Part shown: positions 27,579 to 36,367 of the stretch, in pieces
Position numbering within the stretch: position 1 is the first letter of the stretch
Layout: each line of letters starts with the position of its first letter
Origin: Methylococcales bacterium
GTDB taxonomy: Bacteria > Pseudomonadota > Gammaproteobacteria > Methylococcales > Methylomonadaceae
NCBI GenBank assembly: GCA_028712795.1
Contig: JAQTPT010000041.1
Span: 1 to 36,470 of the forward strand
DNA length: 36,470 bases
Direction of reading: 5' to 3'
The notes under the pieces: generated by a model
Told to the model about the DNA's origin: nothing
The model's input: only the letters and a program-made list of their open reading frames with translations
Databases searched by the model: none
Program-made: the position numbers and the translations under genes

Positions 27579-29726
27579 CTACCCCCGCCTCCAAGCGTGT
27601 AAACGTTCCAGCCAACGCAGCAAACCCTGCGGCGCATGTGTGCGTTTCCATACGCCTGCCACATTTTTATTGGCCTCGGCCAAGGTCGGATAGATATGGA
27701 TCGTACCCAAAATCTTGTTTAAACCGATGCCATGTTTCATTGCTAATACGAACTCGGCAATCAAGTCTCCGGCGTGTTCGCCAACGATGGTGACGCCCAG
27801 AATTCTATCTTTGCCGGGTTGAGTCAACACTTTAACGAAACCGTGCGCCTCGCCATCAGCAATCGCCCGGTCAAGATCGTCGAGACTGTAAGTTGAAATT
27901 TCGTATGCCATGCTCTGCGCTTTTGCGTCCATTTCATTTAAGCCGACCCGCGCCACTTCAGGATCGGTAAAGGTCGCCCAGGGTATCACCGAATAATCAG
28001 CACGAAACCGCTTAAAATCGCCGAACAAGGCGTTGACGGCGGCATGCCACGCTTGGTGAGCGGCCACATGCGTAAACTGATAAGGCCCCGCGACATCGCC
28101 GCAAGCGTATATATTCGGGTAATTGGTTTCCTGAAAGGCGTTGGTGTCGATAGTTTTCCGGGGCGACAATGTGATGCCCAACTCTTCTACACCATAACCT
28201 TTAACATTCGCAGCACGGCTTACAGCGACCAGTACTTGATCGAAAGGAATTTTGACAGGCGACCCTTGATGCTCGGCAATTAAAAATTTCTCATTGTTTT
28301 CGAGGATAAATTCCTTCGCGGTATGTTCGAGCCGCAAATCGATGCCTTCTTGCCGAAAACGAATCATAACCGCTCCGGACACTTCGCTGTCTTCACGGCC
28401 TAATAGCTGAGCGGCTTGTTCTACAACAGTCACCTCACTGCCCAAGCGGGCAAAACATTGTGCCAGTTCACAGCCGATTGGGCCGCCACCGAGCACAAGC
28501 AGGCGTTTGGGCAATTCGCGAAGGCGCCAGATAGTGTCCGAGGTGAGAGGATCGACATTATCAATGCCCGTTATTGGCGGCAGTAAAGGACTTGCGCCAG
28601 CGGCAATTATGATCGAACGCGCCGTTAACGTTTTTACACCTTCAGCCGTTTTAACCTGAATTTCCCACGGGGAGGTTATCTTGGCGTCGCCTATCACAAC
28701 ATTCACGCCGAGTTTGCTGTATCGATCAATGGAATCGTGCGGCTCAACGGTTTTGATCACCGACTGTACGCGATCCATCACATCGGCAAAATCGAACGCC
28801 GCATGCGCCTGTTTAATGCCGAATTCTTGCGAACGTTTGAGTTGGGCCAGCCATCTGGCCGATCGAATCAGGGCTTTAGACGGCACGCAGCCGGTATTCA
28901 GACAGTCGCCACCCATTTTATGTTTTTCGATCAGCGTGACTTTGGCTTTAACGGCTGCCACAATATACGCGGCGACCAACCCTCCAGAACCGGCTCCGAT
29001 CACAACAACATTGTTATCGAAACGTTCCGGTTTCATCCAGGATTCGTAGATTTTACGATTTTTTAAGGTTTGTACAGTTTTTTGAGCCAGCAGTGGAAAA
29101 AGCCCCAACAACACAAATGAACCCAGTAAACCCGGAGACAGTATTCCGGACAACGAGTTGAGTTTAGCCAGCTGAGTTCCGGCATTGACATAGACAATGG
29201 TACCGGCCAACATGCCAACCTGGCTGACCCAATAAAATGTCCTTGTCTTTAGAGCCGTTAACCCCATCACCAGATTAATGATGAAGAATGGAAAAACAGG
29301 TATCAGACGCAGCGTAAACAAATAAAAAGCGCCATCCCGGTTAACGCCCTCGTCAATCTCTTGCAAACGCGAACCAAAACGGGATTTGACAGCGTCACGA
29401 AATAAAAACCGCGCTGCCAGAAACGCCAGCGTCGCACCAATGGTGGATGCAAAAGAAACAATCACAGTGCCCCAAAACAAGCCGAATATTGCGCCGCCTG
29501 CCAAGGTTAAGACTGTGGCGCCCGGCAAAGACAAACCCGTTACAGCAACATAGACAATGCCATAGATAAGGACAGTGAGTCCATGATTATTAATGCGATA
29601 GGACTCGAAAACCGCCTGCTTCGATTTCAGAGCGTCTAAGGTCAAGTATTGCTGGAGATCAAAGATAAAAAAAGCGGCTACTCCCGTCGCAATGAGCAAT
29701 AGCAGCAAAGCTTTTGAAATTTTCAT
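27579..29726 (-). CDS. TVP38/TMEM64 membrane domain fused to mercuric-reductase-like FAD oxidoreductase
   Basis: In this 715-residue fusion, residues 1-230 form a TVP38/TMEM64 (DedA-related, SNARE-associated) membrane domain. It has an N-terminal helix and several segments including the GATVLTLAGGAIFGLFWG re-entrant region. From about 238 a class I pyridine nucleotide-disulfide oxidoreductase follows: FAD-binding VVVIGAGSGGLVAAY, redox disulfide GGDCLNTGCVPSK, NAD(P)-binding LVLGGGPIGCELAQ, YACGDVAGPYQFTHVA, and a dimerisation domain. There is no MerA-type heavy-metal N-terminal domain or terminal Cys-Cys pair, so mercury reduction is unlikely. Such fusions are known in several bacteria; the substrate is unknown. 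It stands alone, convergent with ligA. Confidence 0.87.
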   Translation of the reverse strand: MKISKALLLLLIATGVAAFFIFDLQQYLTLDALKSKQAVFESYRINNHGLTVLIYGIVYVAVTGLSLPGATVLTLAGGAIFGLFWGTVIVSFASTIGATLAFLAARFLFRDAVKSRFGSRLQEIDEGVNRDGAFYLFTLRLIPVFPFFIINLVMGLTALKTRTFYWVSQVGMLAGTIVYVNAGTQLAKLNSLSGILSPGLLGSFVLLGLFPLLAQKTVQTLKNRKIYESWMKPERFDNNVVVIGAGSGGLVAAYIVAAVKAKVTLIEKHKMGGDCLNTGCVPSKALIRSARWLAQLKRSQEFGIKQAHAAFDFADVMDRVQSVIKTVEPHDSIDRYSKLGVNVVIGDAKITSPWEIQVKTAEGVKTLTARSIIIAAGASPLLPPITGIDNVDPLTSDTIWRLRELPKRLLVLGGGPIGCELAQCFARLGSEVTVVEQAAQLLGREDSEVSGAVMIRFRQEGIDLRLEHTAKEFILENNEKFLIAEHQGSPVKIPFDQVLVAVSRAANVKGYGVEELGITLSPRKTIDTNAFQETNYPNIYACGDVAGPYQFTHVAAHQAWHAAVNALFGDFKRFRADYSVIPWATFTDPEVARVGLNEMDAKAQSMAYEISTYSLDDLDRAIADGEAHGFVKVLTQPGKDRILGVTIVGEHAGDLIAEFVLAMKHGIGLNKILGTIHIYPTLAEANKNVAGVWKRTHAPQGLLRWLERLHAWRRG

Positions 29727-29800
29727 GATGCGGCCCCTATTCGTTTAAGAAACTGATCAAATAACATCAGCAGCACCAAATTCGGCAGCCGCTTTGGCAA

Positions 29801-29960
29801 AGGTAATTTACAACGAAGAATATACTAAACTTGTTTGCTTTTTGTCCATTTCCTGTGTTTTAAAAATAGTTTCAAAGCTCTTTCCCTGGGTCTGATTTAA
29901 GGCCTTTTAGTAGACAGAAAACCTTGCAGATGAGGGTACACTCAATCGTGGGAATTGCCT
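29801..29960. mobile_element. MITE-like palindromic element, copy 3 (decayed)
   Basis: This element is 160 bp, the same length as copy 2. Its left end AGGTAATTTAC..GAAGAATATAC matches copy 1 (AGGCGATTTCC..GAAGAATATAC). The run ACTTG...GTCCATTTCCTGTGTTTTAAAAA follows the same layout, and the right end GGGAATTGCCT corresponds to GGAAATCGCCT. The middle is largely diverged. It lies between the TVP38 fusion gene and the tRNA terminator and encodes nothing. Confidence 0.65.
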
Positions 29961-30003
29961 AATTAAACATGAATAAACTCCATTGAACAAATTACAGGCA
30001 AAA

Positions 30004-30037
30004 AAAAGGCTTATCGACGAAGTGATAAGCCTTTTAT
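30004..30037 (-). terminator. Terminator of the gltX-tRNA transcript
   Basis: AAGGCTTATC (30006-30015) and GATAAGCCTT (30024-30033) form a 10-bp stem with an 8-base loop. Read on the minus strand it is followed by a T-run (complement of 30001-30007), just after the last tRNA-Glu gene. Confidence 0.8.
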
Positions 30038-30041
30038 TTTA

Positions 30042-30117
30042 TGGCGTCCCCAAGGGGGTTCGAACCCCTGTTACCGCCGTGAAAGGGCAGTGTCCTAGGC
30101 CGCTAGACGATGGGGAC
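30042..30117 (-). tRNA. tRNA-Glu (anticodon TTC), copy 2
   Basis: This 76-nt cloverleaf on the minus strand has acceptor GTCCCCA pairing with TGGGGAC, the T-loop GGTTCGAAC, anticodon loop CTTTCAC with TTC, and an encoded CCA end. It is identical in sequence to the copy at 30237-30312. Confidence 0.97.
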
Positions 30118-30236
30118 TAAAACTGGTTTAGTCTGGCCTATTAAGTAAGCCAATCCAAAAAAGGATCGGATTTATAATTGAACCACTGATTTTTAAGCAG
30201 GGCATAAAAACCAAGGTAAATTAAGAGCCGGTTAAG

Positions 30237-30312
30237 TGGCGTCCCCAAGGGGGTTCGAACCCCTGTTACCGCCGTGAAAGGGCAGTGTCCTAGGCCGCTA
30301 GACGATGGGGAC
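30237..30312 (-). tRNA. tRNA-Glu (anticodon TTC), copy 1
   Basis: This is the same 76-nt tRNA-Glu sequence with encoded CCA, 26 bp downstream of tRNA-Ala and 119 bp before the second copy. The 119-bp spacer holds nothing recognisable. Confidence 0.97.
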
Positions 30313-30338
30313 TAGCAATTTTAATCAACTTTTTCTTG

Positions 30339-30414
30339 TGGTGGAGCCAAGCGGAATCGAACCGCTGACCTCAACACTGCCAGTGTTGCGCTCTACCAAT
30401 TGAGCTATGGCCCC
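30339..30414 (-). tRNA. tRNA-Ala (anticodon GGC)
   Basis: This 76-nt cloverleaf on the minus strand starts GGGGCCATAGCTCAATTGG. The anticodon stem CAACA/TGTTG encloses CTGGCAG with anticodon GGC, and the CCA end is encoded. It lies 45 bp after the gltX stop; E. coli also has tRNA-Ala(GGC) genes beside gltX. Confidence 0.97.
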
Positions 30415-30459
30415 ACTTAAGAACCGGCATTCTACAGCAATTACCCGTCAACTCCAACA

Positions 30460-31863
30460 CTAATTTAAACTTCTTATGTAATTTATGGCTTTTTCTATTC
30501 TGTCCAGGGTTTTTTCTTGCCCAAGCAATGACAAGGTGACATCGATGGCCGGTGACACTGCCGACCCACAAATAGCGACCCGTAAAGGCTGAGCCACTTT
30601 GCCCATATTAAGTCCCAGGGTTTCGGCAAGATCCACAATAATTTGATGCACTCTTTCACCATTCCAGTCTGTCACTGCCGCCAATTCATCGTGCAAACGG
30701 GATAAAACGTGATCCGATCCCGCAGTGAAGTTCTTTTTAACCGCCTTTTCATCATAGGAATCAAAATCCTTATAGAAATAAACACTGGCTGCCGCCATTT
30801 CGACCAGGGTCTTGCTGCGCTCCCTTTGCGCTTTTACAACGTCAATCAATTCCGGGCCATCAGCAGGATCAATACCCAATTGCCCGATATGCCAGCTTAA
30901 ATGACGCGCGACATGAGCCGGGTCGCCATTCATAATGTACTGATGGTTTAGCCACAACAGCTTTTCCATGTTAAAAGTCGATGCCGATACATTGACATCA
31001 CCCAATTCAAAATACTCAACCATCTCGTCGATAGTGAAGATTTCCTGATCGCCATGAGACCAGCCCAAACGCACCAGATAATTGAGCAAGGCTTCCGGCA
31101 AATAGCCGTCATCCCGGAATTGCATCACGCTCACTGCGCCGTGGCGCTTTGACAAGCGCGCGCCATCAGCACCCAGAATCATAGGCAAATGGGCATATTT
31201 TGGAATCTCGGCACCCAGCGCCTTAAGAATATTCATTTGCCTGGGCGTATTATTGATATGGTCGTCGCCCCGGATAACATGGGTGACTTTCATATCCATA
31301 TCATCAACAACAACCGTTAAATTGTAGGTTGGCGTACCGTCAGCCCTGGCGATAATCAAATCATCCAGCTCTTTATTGGCAACAACAATATCGCCTTTAA
31401 CCAAATCCGTGATGGTAACGACGCCATCTACCGGGTTTTTAAAGCGTATCACCGGCTCTGTTTCCGGCTTTAACTCCTCAGAATCCCTGCATTTGCCGTT
31501 ATAGCGCGGCTTTTCTTTATTGGCCATTTGCTCGGTTCGCAATTGCTCCAATTCGTCTTTGCTACAGTAGCAATAATAAGCGTCCCCCTGAACCAATAAC
31601 TGCTGGATAATTTCCTTATAGCGATCAAAATGATGAGTTTGGTAAAAAGGCCCGGCATCATAGTCCAAACCCAGCCAGGTCATTCCTTCGAGTATGGCAT
31701 TAACCGACTCCTGAGTTGAACGCTCCAGATCGGTATCCTCAATCCGTAAGATAAATTTCCCGCCGTGCTTACGCGCATAAAGCCATGAAAACAAGGCCGT
31801 ACGGGCACCGCCGACATGCAAATAACCCGTTGGACTCGGGGCGAAACGTGTTGTTATGCTCAT
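30460..31863 (-). CDS. gltX: Glutamyl-tRNA synthetase
   Basis: This 467-residue class I synthetase charges tRNA-Glu. The HIGH-equivalent motif is [13 protein letters not shown] at the N-terminus, and the KMSKS-equivalent is ARLSKRHGA near the middle. A zinc-binding-like [11 protein letters not shown] segment with a later Cys is present near residues 98-125. [13 protein letters not shown] and LPMILGADG are conserved. Length agrees with E. coli GltX (471). It begins seven bases after the Sel1-protein stop and is followed by tRNA-Ala and two tRNA-Glu genes, so synthetase and substrate tRNA may share a transcript. Confidence 0.96.
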   Translation of the reverse strand: MSITTRFAPSPTGYLHVGGARTALFSWLYARKHGGKFILRIEDTDLERSTQESVNAILEGMTWLGLDYDAGPFYQTHHFDRYKEIIQQLLVQGDAYYCYCSKDELEQLRTEQMANKEKPRYNGKCRDSEELKPETEPVIRFKNPVDGVVTITDLVKGDIVVANKELDDLIIARADGTPTYNLTVVVDDMDMKVTHVIRGDDHINNTPRQMNILKALGAEIPKYAHLPMILGADGARLSKRHGAVSVMQFRDDGYLPEALLNYLVRLGWSHGDQEIFTIDEMVEYFELGDVNVSASTFNMEKLLWLNHQYIMNGDPAHVARHLSWHIGQLGIDPADGPELIDVVKAQRERSKTLVEMAAASVYFYKDFDSYDEKAVKKNFTAGSDHVLSRLHDELAAVTDWNGERVHQIIVDLAETLGLNMGKVAQPLRVAICGSAVSPAIDVTLSLLGQEKTLDRIEKAINYIRSLN

Positions 31864-31870
31864 TGTGATA

Positions 31871-32338
31871 TTATTTCGTCAGTAAAATTCTTTTAGCGTA
31901 TTCTGCCGGGATTTGTTTGGCAGCACTTAAACGCATACCTTGATAGCTAAATGCAACGCCGCCCTTGGCAACGTCATTTTTCCCCAGGATAGCCATTGAT
32001 GTTGTATTTCCTTGAGCTGCCGCCTTTTCATACCACCCGGTAGCCATTTTAACATCGTTTTTTACACCCATACCGCGGTCATACATCGCTGCGATTATAA
32101 CTTCAGCGTCGATATTCCCTTGCTTCGCGGCTTTCAACATCCACTCAGCCGCTCGTTGCTCATCTTTTTCAACACCTCTGCCCAATATGTACATAGCTCC
32201 CAGCTTGGCTTGGGCCTTGGCGTCGCCCTGCCCGGCTGATTGTTGGATATCCAGAAATGCCGGCGGTTCTTCCGCCTGAGCGTTGACACCCAGCGAAAAA
32301 AGGCAAGACAAAATAAGCAATCTTAATAGTCTAAACAT
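31871..32338 (-). CDS. Exported Sel1-repeat (TPR-like) protein
   Basis: This 155-residue protein starts at ATG 32338, [14 protein letters not shown]; a signal peptide probably cleaves after VNAQA. It has two to three Sel1-like repeats: [34 protein letters not shown], then [34 protein letters not shown], and a partial one starting [10 protein letters not shown]. Such repeats mediate protein contacts in the envelope. The open frame extends to 32428, but ATG 32338 has GGAG eight bases before it and starts directly with the signal peptide. It lies seven bases before gltX. Specific function is unknown. Confidence 0.8.
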   Translation of the reverse strand: MFRLLRLLILSCLFSLGVNAQAEEPPAFLDIQQSAGQGDAKAQAKLGAMYILGRGVEKDEQRAAEWMLKAAKQGNIDAEVIIAAMYDRGMGVKNDVKMATGWYEKAAAQGNTTSMAILGKNDVAKGGVAFSYQGMRLSAAKQIPAEYAKRILLTK

Positions 32339-32511
32339 TAAAGTAACTCCATCTATTATTGACAAAATAGTTTCAGGCATTATACGCAAACCCATCCAAT
32401 AAAACTTGTTACCCAATGACTGCTGCACAAAATAATCTTTTGATTATTGGTAACAAACGTCACCTCAGTAAACACCATAATTTCAATATGACTGTCAAAG
32501 ACAGCACGCTA

Positions 32512-32540
32512 TTCCAATTAAATTAAGACAATGCTAGAAT
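32512..32540 (+). promoter_or_regulatory. Candidate promoter of the OmpA-like lipoprotein gene
   Basis: TTCCAA (32512-32517) and TAGAAT (32535-32540) have a 17-base spacer, 76 bp before the start codon at 32617. Confidence 0.45.
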
Positions 32541-32616
32541 CCAGACTGATTCATTGATACCGCATAACTCTTGCCTTATCTTGAACAGTTTATTAATAAC
32601 AATAAGGGGAATTTCA

Positions 32617-33831
32617 ATGCAAAAAATGCTTATAACCGCCGCATCCATAGCAGCTCTAGTTATTTCGGGCTGCGCTTCCCAACCCAATAGCACTTACGAA
32701 CCGTTTAAAGCCGAGGACTTGAATGGTTTACTTTCCTCAGGCCAGTATGTACAAAAAGCCGATAACTTTTTTGTTATTAATGACTCCTCTTCATCAATGA
32801 CTGAGGAATATAATGGGATAGGCTACCCTGCCCAGCCTGACCCTACAAAATTTTCGGTTGAAAAAGAAATCCTGAACAGAATCAATCAAACTATTCCGGA
32901 CTTAAAATTAACAACAAGTATCCGCAGCTTTGGTTTTGGCAGTTGCCTGGATATGGGATTCACTAAGCTTAATCAGGCCCCGACCAGCTATTCAAAACAA
33001 ACTTTTGGCAGCGGTATAGACTCACTGGCTTGTGCCAGTGGTGGTTCGCCTATCCAAAACGGGATAAACGAAACAGCCAAGGACTTATCAGCTACTACCG
33101 GCAACATTGCTGTTTTAATACTCAGTGACGGCCATGGTCTGGATTCGGACGGTGTTAAAGAACTTCAATCCTTGAAACGAGTCTATGGCGACAGATTATG
33201 CGTTTATTCAGTCTGGGTTGGTAATAATGAAGAAAGATCAGGCATAACCCTCTTAAATCAACTTTCTAATATCGCAGGTTGTGGTTATGGCGTAATGGCG
33301 GACAGAATTTCCACCCCTGAAAATATGGCCAATTTTGTAAAAAGCATTTTCTTGAAAACCGGAACTCCTGTGGTTGCGGATTGCTCCACTCTTGATGGTG
33401 ATAAGGATGGGGTCAACGATTGCAATGATCTTTGTCCTACGACACTACCCGGCGTTCCCGTCAGCATAAAAGGCTGCTGGATTGTAGATGTAAAATTTGA
33501 CTTTGATAAATCCGTTATTAAGCCCGAATATTTTGGAAATCTTGACAATGTGGTTAAAAAAATCATCGAGCATCCAGAGATGAACATGCAAGTACAAGGT
33601 CATACGGATAATGTGGGTTCATTCAAATATAACCAAAAATTGTCCGAGCGCCGTGCTAATGCTGTCAAAAAGTATTTGACTAAAGGAAGCCATAATCCCC
33701 ATATCACTGCTCGTGGATTTAGCTTCTCGCGGCCCATAGACACCAATGAGACCGAAGCAGGGCGCGCCAATAACCGTCGCGTCCAATTGGAAGTTGAAGG
33801 CCAACCCCAACAACCGCTAACTCCTCAATAA
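32617..33831 (+). CDS. Outer-membrane lipoprotein with VWA-like, TSP3 and OmpA domains
   Basis: This 404-residue protein starts at ATG 32617 (MQKMLITAASIAALVISGCAS) after AAGGGGA; the lipobox is ISGC, with the lipidated cysteine at about residue 19. A von Willebrand A-like domain follows, with the metal-ion site motif NDSSSSM and a later ILSDGHG. Then comes a short thrombospondin type-3-like calcium motif (DGDKDGVNDCNDLCP). A C-terminal OmpA peptidoglycan-binding domain (FDFDKSVIKPEY, QGHTDNVGS, LSERRANAVKKYL, NNRRVQLE) completes it. It probably sits in the outer membrane, holding peptidoglycan and presenting the VWA domain. A longer open frame from 32554 is disfavoured because the lipoprotein signal would be internal. 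It has its own terminator. Confidence 0.85.
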   Translation: MQKMLITAASIAALVISGCASQPNSTYEPFKAEDLNGLLSSGQYVQKADNFFVINDSSSSMTEEYNGIGYPAQPDPTKFSVEKEILNRINQTIPDLKLTTSIRSFGFGSCLDMGFTKLNQAPTSYSKQTFGSGIDSLACASGGSPIQNGINETAKDLSATTGNIAVLILSDGHGLDSDGVKELQSLKRVYGDRLCVYSVWVGNNEERSGITLLNQLSNIAGCGYGVMADRISTPENMANFVKSIFLKTGTPVVADCSTLDGDKDGVNDCNDLCPTTLPGVPVSIKGCWIVDVKFDFDKSVIKPEYFGNLDNVVKKIIEHPEMNMQVQGHTDNVGSFKYNQKLSERRANAVKKYLTKGSHNPHITARGFSFSRPIDTNETEAGRANNRRVQLEVEGQPQQPLTPQ

Positions 33832-33891
33832 CGTTAGTAGACGTTGCCTGACTGGAAACTCTTTAAACGGTTAAGGGTTTCCGCACAATAA

Positions 33892-33923
33892 AAAGGGAGG
33901 GTATTGTTAACCCTCCCTTTTTT
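33892..33923. terminator. Strong bidirectional terminator between the OmpA-like gene and serS
   Basis: AAAGGGAGGG (33892-33901) and CCCTCCCTTT (33911-33920) form a 10-bp stem, with T-runs on either strand outside it. It separates two convergent genes. Confidence 0.88.
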
Positions 33924-33970
33924 ATGAGAAGAATGACCGGTTAATCACGTTATCAAAATCATGATTCCGA

Positions 33971-35245
33971 CTATCCAATAATTTCCAAGCGGTCCATATA
34001 GGGCAATAATGCCTCAGGAATGCGAATCCGCCCCTCTGCATCCTGATAATTTTCCATCACGGCAATCAGGGTTCTACCCGCCGCCAAACCGGAACCATTT
34101 AACGTGTGCACCAATTCAGGCTTGCCGGTTTCAGGATTACGCCAACGCGCCTGTAAACGCCTCGCCTGAAAATCCTTGAAATTACTGCAAGACGATATTT
34201 CCCGGTAAGCGCCCTGCCCCGGCAACCATACTTCAAGATCATAGGTTTTTGATGAAGAAAAACCGGTGTCACCAGCACATAACAACATCTTGCGGTAAGG
34301 CAGGTTTAATTTTTTCAGGATGCTTTCTGCATGATTCGTCAGCTCTTCATGCGCTTTAGGCGAGTCCTCCGGCCTTACAATTTGCACCAACTCAACTTTC
34401 TCAAATTGATGCTGGCGGATCATGCCGCGCACATCACGCCCATAAGCGCCCGCTTCACTGCGAAAACAGGGACTATGGCAAACGAATTTAAGGGGTAAAT
34501 CCTTAGCGTCAACAATCACATCTCTGACAATATTTGTGACGGGGACTTCCGCTGTTGGAATCAGATATAAATCCGGATCATCACTGGCCTTGAACAAATC
34601 AGCCTCAAATTTTGGCAATTGCCCTGTACCGCGCAAACTGTCCGCATTGGCTAAAAAAGGCACGTAAGTTTCAGCGTAACCATGTTCGCCGGAATGAGTA
34701 TCCAGCATTAACTGAATAATTGCCCGTTGTAATCGTGCCAACGGGCCGGTTAAAACCACAAACCGGCTGCTGGCAATTTTGGCGCCCAGCTCAAAATCAA
34801 TGCCCTTCAGTTTTGCGCCCAAATCAACATGGTCTTTAGGCTCAAAATCAAAATCAGGTTCATTGCCCCAACGGCTAATCTCAAGGTTATATTCTTCAGA
34901 TTTACCATCCGGCACCGCTTCATCAAGAATATTGGGAATACCCTCCATCAGCGTCTCCATGTCCAACTGTATGCCAGCTAATTCAGTTTCCGCCGCCTTA
35001 AGCTCATCGCCCAAATACTGGACTTGATCTAGTAACGGCTTAACATCTTCGCCTTTGGCCTTGGCCTGTCCTATCGCTTTTGAACGGCTGTTACGTTCAT
35101 TTTGCAACTCTTGGGTTTTAACCTGCACAGCCTTGCGTCGGGCTTCCAGCTCAACATAAGACTCAGGATTAAAATTGAATGACCGTCTGCTTAATTGTTT
35201 CTTAATAAAATCAAGATCGGTTCTAAATAAACGGGGGTCCAACAT
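33971..35245 (-). CDS. serS: Seryl-tRNA synthetase
   Basis: This 424-residue class II synthetase starts [21 protein letters not shown], followed by the tRNA-binding coiled-coil arm (about residues 30-100). The class II core has motif 2 [26 protein letters not shown] and motif 3 ending [20 protein letters not shown], plus the serine-site segment [11 protein letters not shown]. Length is close to E. coli SerS (430). AAGG lies about 12 bases upstream of the start. It is convergent with the OmpA-like gene and appears to be a single-gene transcript. Confidence 0.97.
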   Translation of the reverse strand: MLDPRLFRTDLDFIKKQLSRRSFNFNPESYVELEARRKAVQVKTQELQNERNSRSKAIGQAKAKGEDVKPLLDQVQYLGDELKAAETELAGIQLDMETLMEGIPNILDEAVPDGKSEEYNLEISRWGNEPDFDFEPKDHVDLGAKLKGIDFELGAKIASSRFVVLTGPLARLQRAIIQLMLDTHSGEHGYAETYVPFLANADSLRGTGQLPKFEADLFKASDDPDLYLIPTAEVPVTNIVRDVIVDAKDLPLKFVCHSPCFRSEAGAYGRDVRGMIRQHQFEKVELVQIVRPEDSPKAHEELTNHAESILKKLNLPYRKMLLCAGDTGFSSSKTYDLEVWLPGQGAYREISSCSNFKDFQARRLQARWRNPETGKPELVHTLNGSGLAAGRTLIAVMENYQDAEGRIRIPEALLPYMDRLEIIG

Positions 35246-35894
35246 AACGACATTTTACCTTTTTAAGTGATGCATTCCCTGCGGGAATGTTAAGTTAAAA
35301 TATAAGCGATTGCTTTATAAGCAAATATAAGCCTTGTTACAGATTTTAATCTGCTTACATCATACACGACGAGATTGTTTGAGAAAACAACACACATAAC
35401 AAGCCATACCGGTTGCAGCCCGCCATTATCCTTTACAATGAAAATTTTGGCTCCAATAAGGGTTAAAAAGTGTCGTCCCCCTCAACTTAACTGCCCAATG
35501 TTTAGGCTGGCTTATTTCAAACAACCAATATTTGCGTAAGCATGCTGATTAAGCTTTGAAATCCTGAAATCAGGCCTGCCTTTTAATTCATATTTTTCGC
35601 TTGCATTAAAACCATTAAGACGATATTTTGAGAAGCGCACAGATGCCTTCGCGCACATGGAATGGCAAATACTGTCGCCCAGGGTTGTTCGCTGATATTG
35701 GTAATAAAACGATAACTTCCGGCGCAAATGGCGTTGCATCTTCGGCAAACCTTATACTCCCTTCTGAAGCACAGCCTGCATGAACGGAATATTAAGGGTT
35801 ACGTCAAAAAAGTAACGCGATACTTAGTGACGCTGGGCAAAAACAATATTCCATCGTTACCTGATTTGAATTAGGTAACGGCTAACTGTAGGTA
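35246..35894. other. Region without a recognised gene, with possible remnants
   Basis: About 650 bp. A hairpin CATTCCC-TGC-GGGAATG (35273-35289) lies in the serS upstream region. A 78-codon minus frame (35512-35748) and a 48-codon plus frame (35728-35874, MALHLRQTLYSLLKHSLHER...) are both unrecognised. The latter looks basic and helical like a fragment of a larger protein and is preceded by an in-frame stop. A hairpin CGTTACCT-N10-AGGTAACG (35855-35880) precedes the cupin gene. Nothing here is called as a gene. Confidence 0.35.
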
Positions 35895-35915
35895 ATGAGA
35901 AGTCACAGTAAGCAG

Positions 35916-36245
35916 ATGAAACCACCTTTTTTAAATAACATCTTTGCTCAAATTCCTGAACATTTACCTGAAGAACTGTTTGAGTGTATTTTCAAAAAAG
36001 ATAACATCATCATTGAACGTATTGTTTCCAATGGCCATATTTCACCGGTTGGGCAATGGTATGATCAGGCTAGGGATGAATGGGTAATCCTGCTTCAGGG
36101 TAAGGCAACCCTCCTTTTTGAAAAGGATCAGAACTTGATAACCCTGACGCCTGGAGATTATTTGCTAATTCCTGCACACACCCGGCATAGGGTCGAATGG
36201 ACACAGCCTGATTTTAATACGGTCTGGTTGGCTATTCATGTATAA
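35916..36245 (+). CDS. Small cupin-fold protein
   Basis: This roughly 109-residue protein (116 if started at ATG 35895) has a single cupin barrel. Motif 1 is degenerate: GQWYDQARDEWVILLQG keeps the Glu and terminal Gly, but the usual His-x-His is replaced. Motif 2 is conserved as PGDYLLIPAHTRHRV with the metal-ligand His. Metal binding is therefore uncertain. Neither candidate start has a strong ribosome binding site; I chose the one directly before the conserved region (MKPPFLNNIF). Its role, from sequence alone, is unknown. It is convergent with the rRNA operon. Confidence 0.75.
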   Translation: MKPPFLNNIFAQIPEHLPEELFECIFKKDNIIIERIVSNGHISPVGQWYDQARDEWVILLQGKATLLFEKDQNLITLTPGDYLLIPAHTRHRVEWTQPDFNTVWLAIHV

Positions 36246-36326
36246 ATTTAAATCACGGCAATAATTTCAATCTTGATGGAAAGGTATTAGCAGTAACAAT
36301 TCCGGATTATTTTCCACCCGTTTGGC

Positions 36327-36357
36327 AAAAAAAAACCCAAGCGGTTTAAGCTTGGGT
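36327..36357 (-). terminator. Terminator of the rRNA operon
   Basis: ACCCAAGC (36335-36342) and GCTTGGGT (36350-36357) form an 8-bp stem. On the minus strand it is followed by nine T residues (complement of 36327-36335), just after the 5S rRNA end. Confidence 0.88.
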
Positions 36358-36367
36358 TGGGTTTTAA

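Noticed and set aside
27579..29726. Annotation as mercuric reductase (merA)
   Set aside because: The flavoprotein core is similar, but there is no N-terminal metal-binding domain, no C-terminal Cys pair and no mer genes nearby.
35512..35748. 78-codon minus-strand frame
   Set aside because: No family resemblance, no ribosome binding site, and no sign of conservation that can be judged from sequence.
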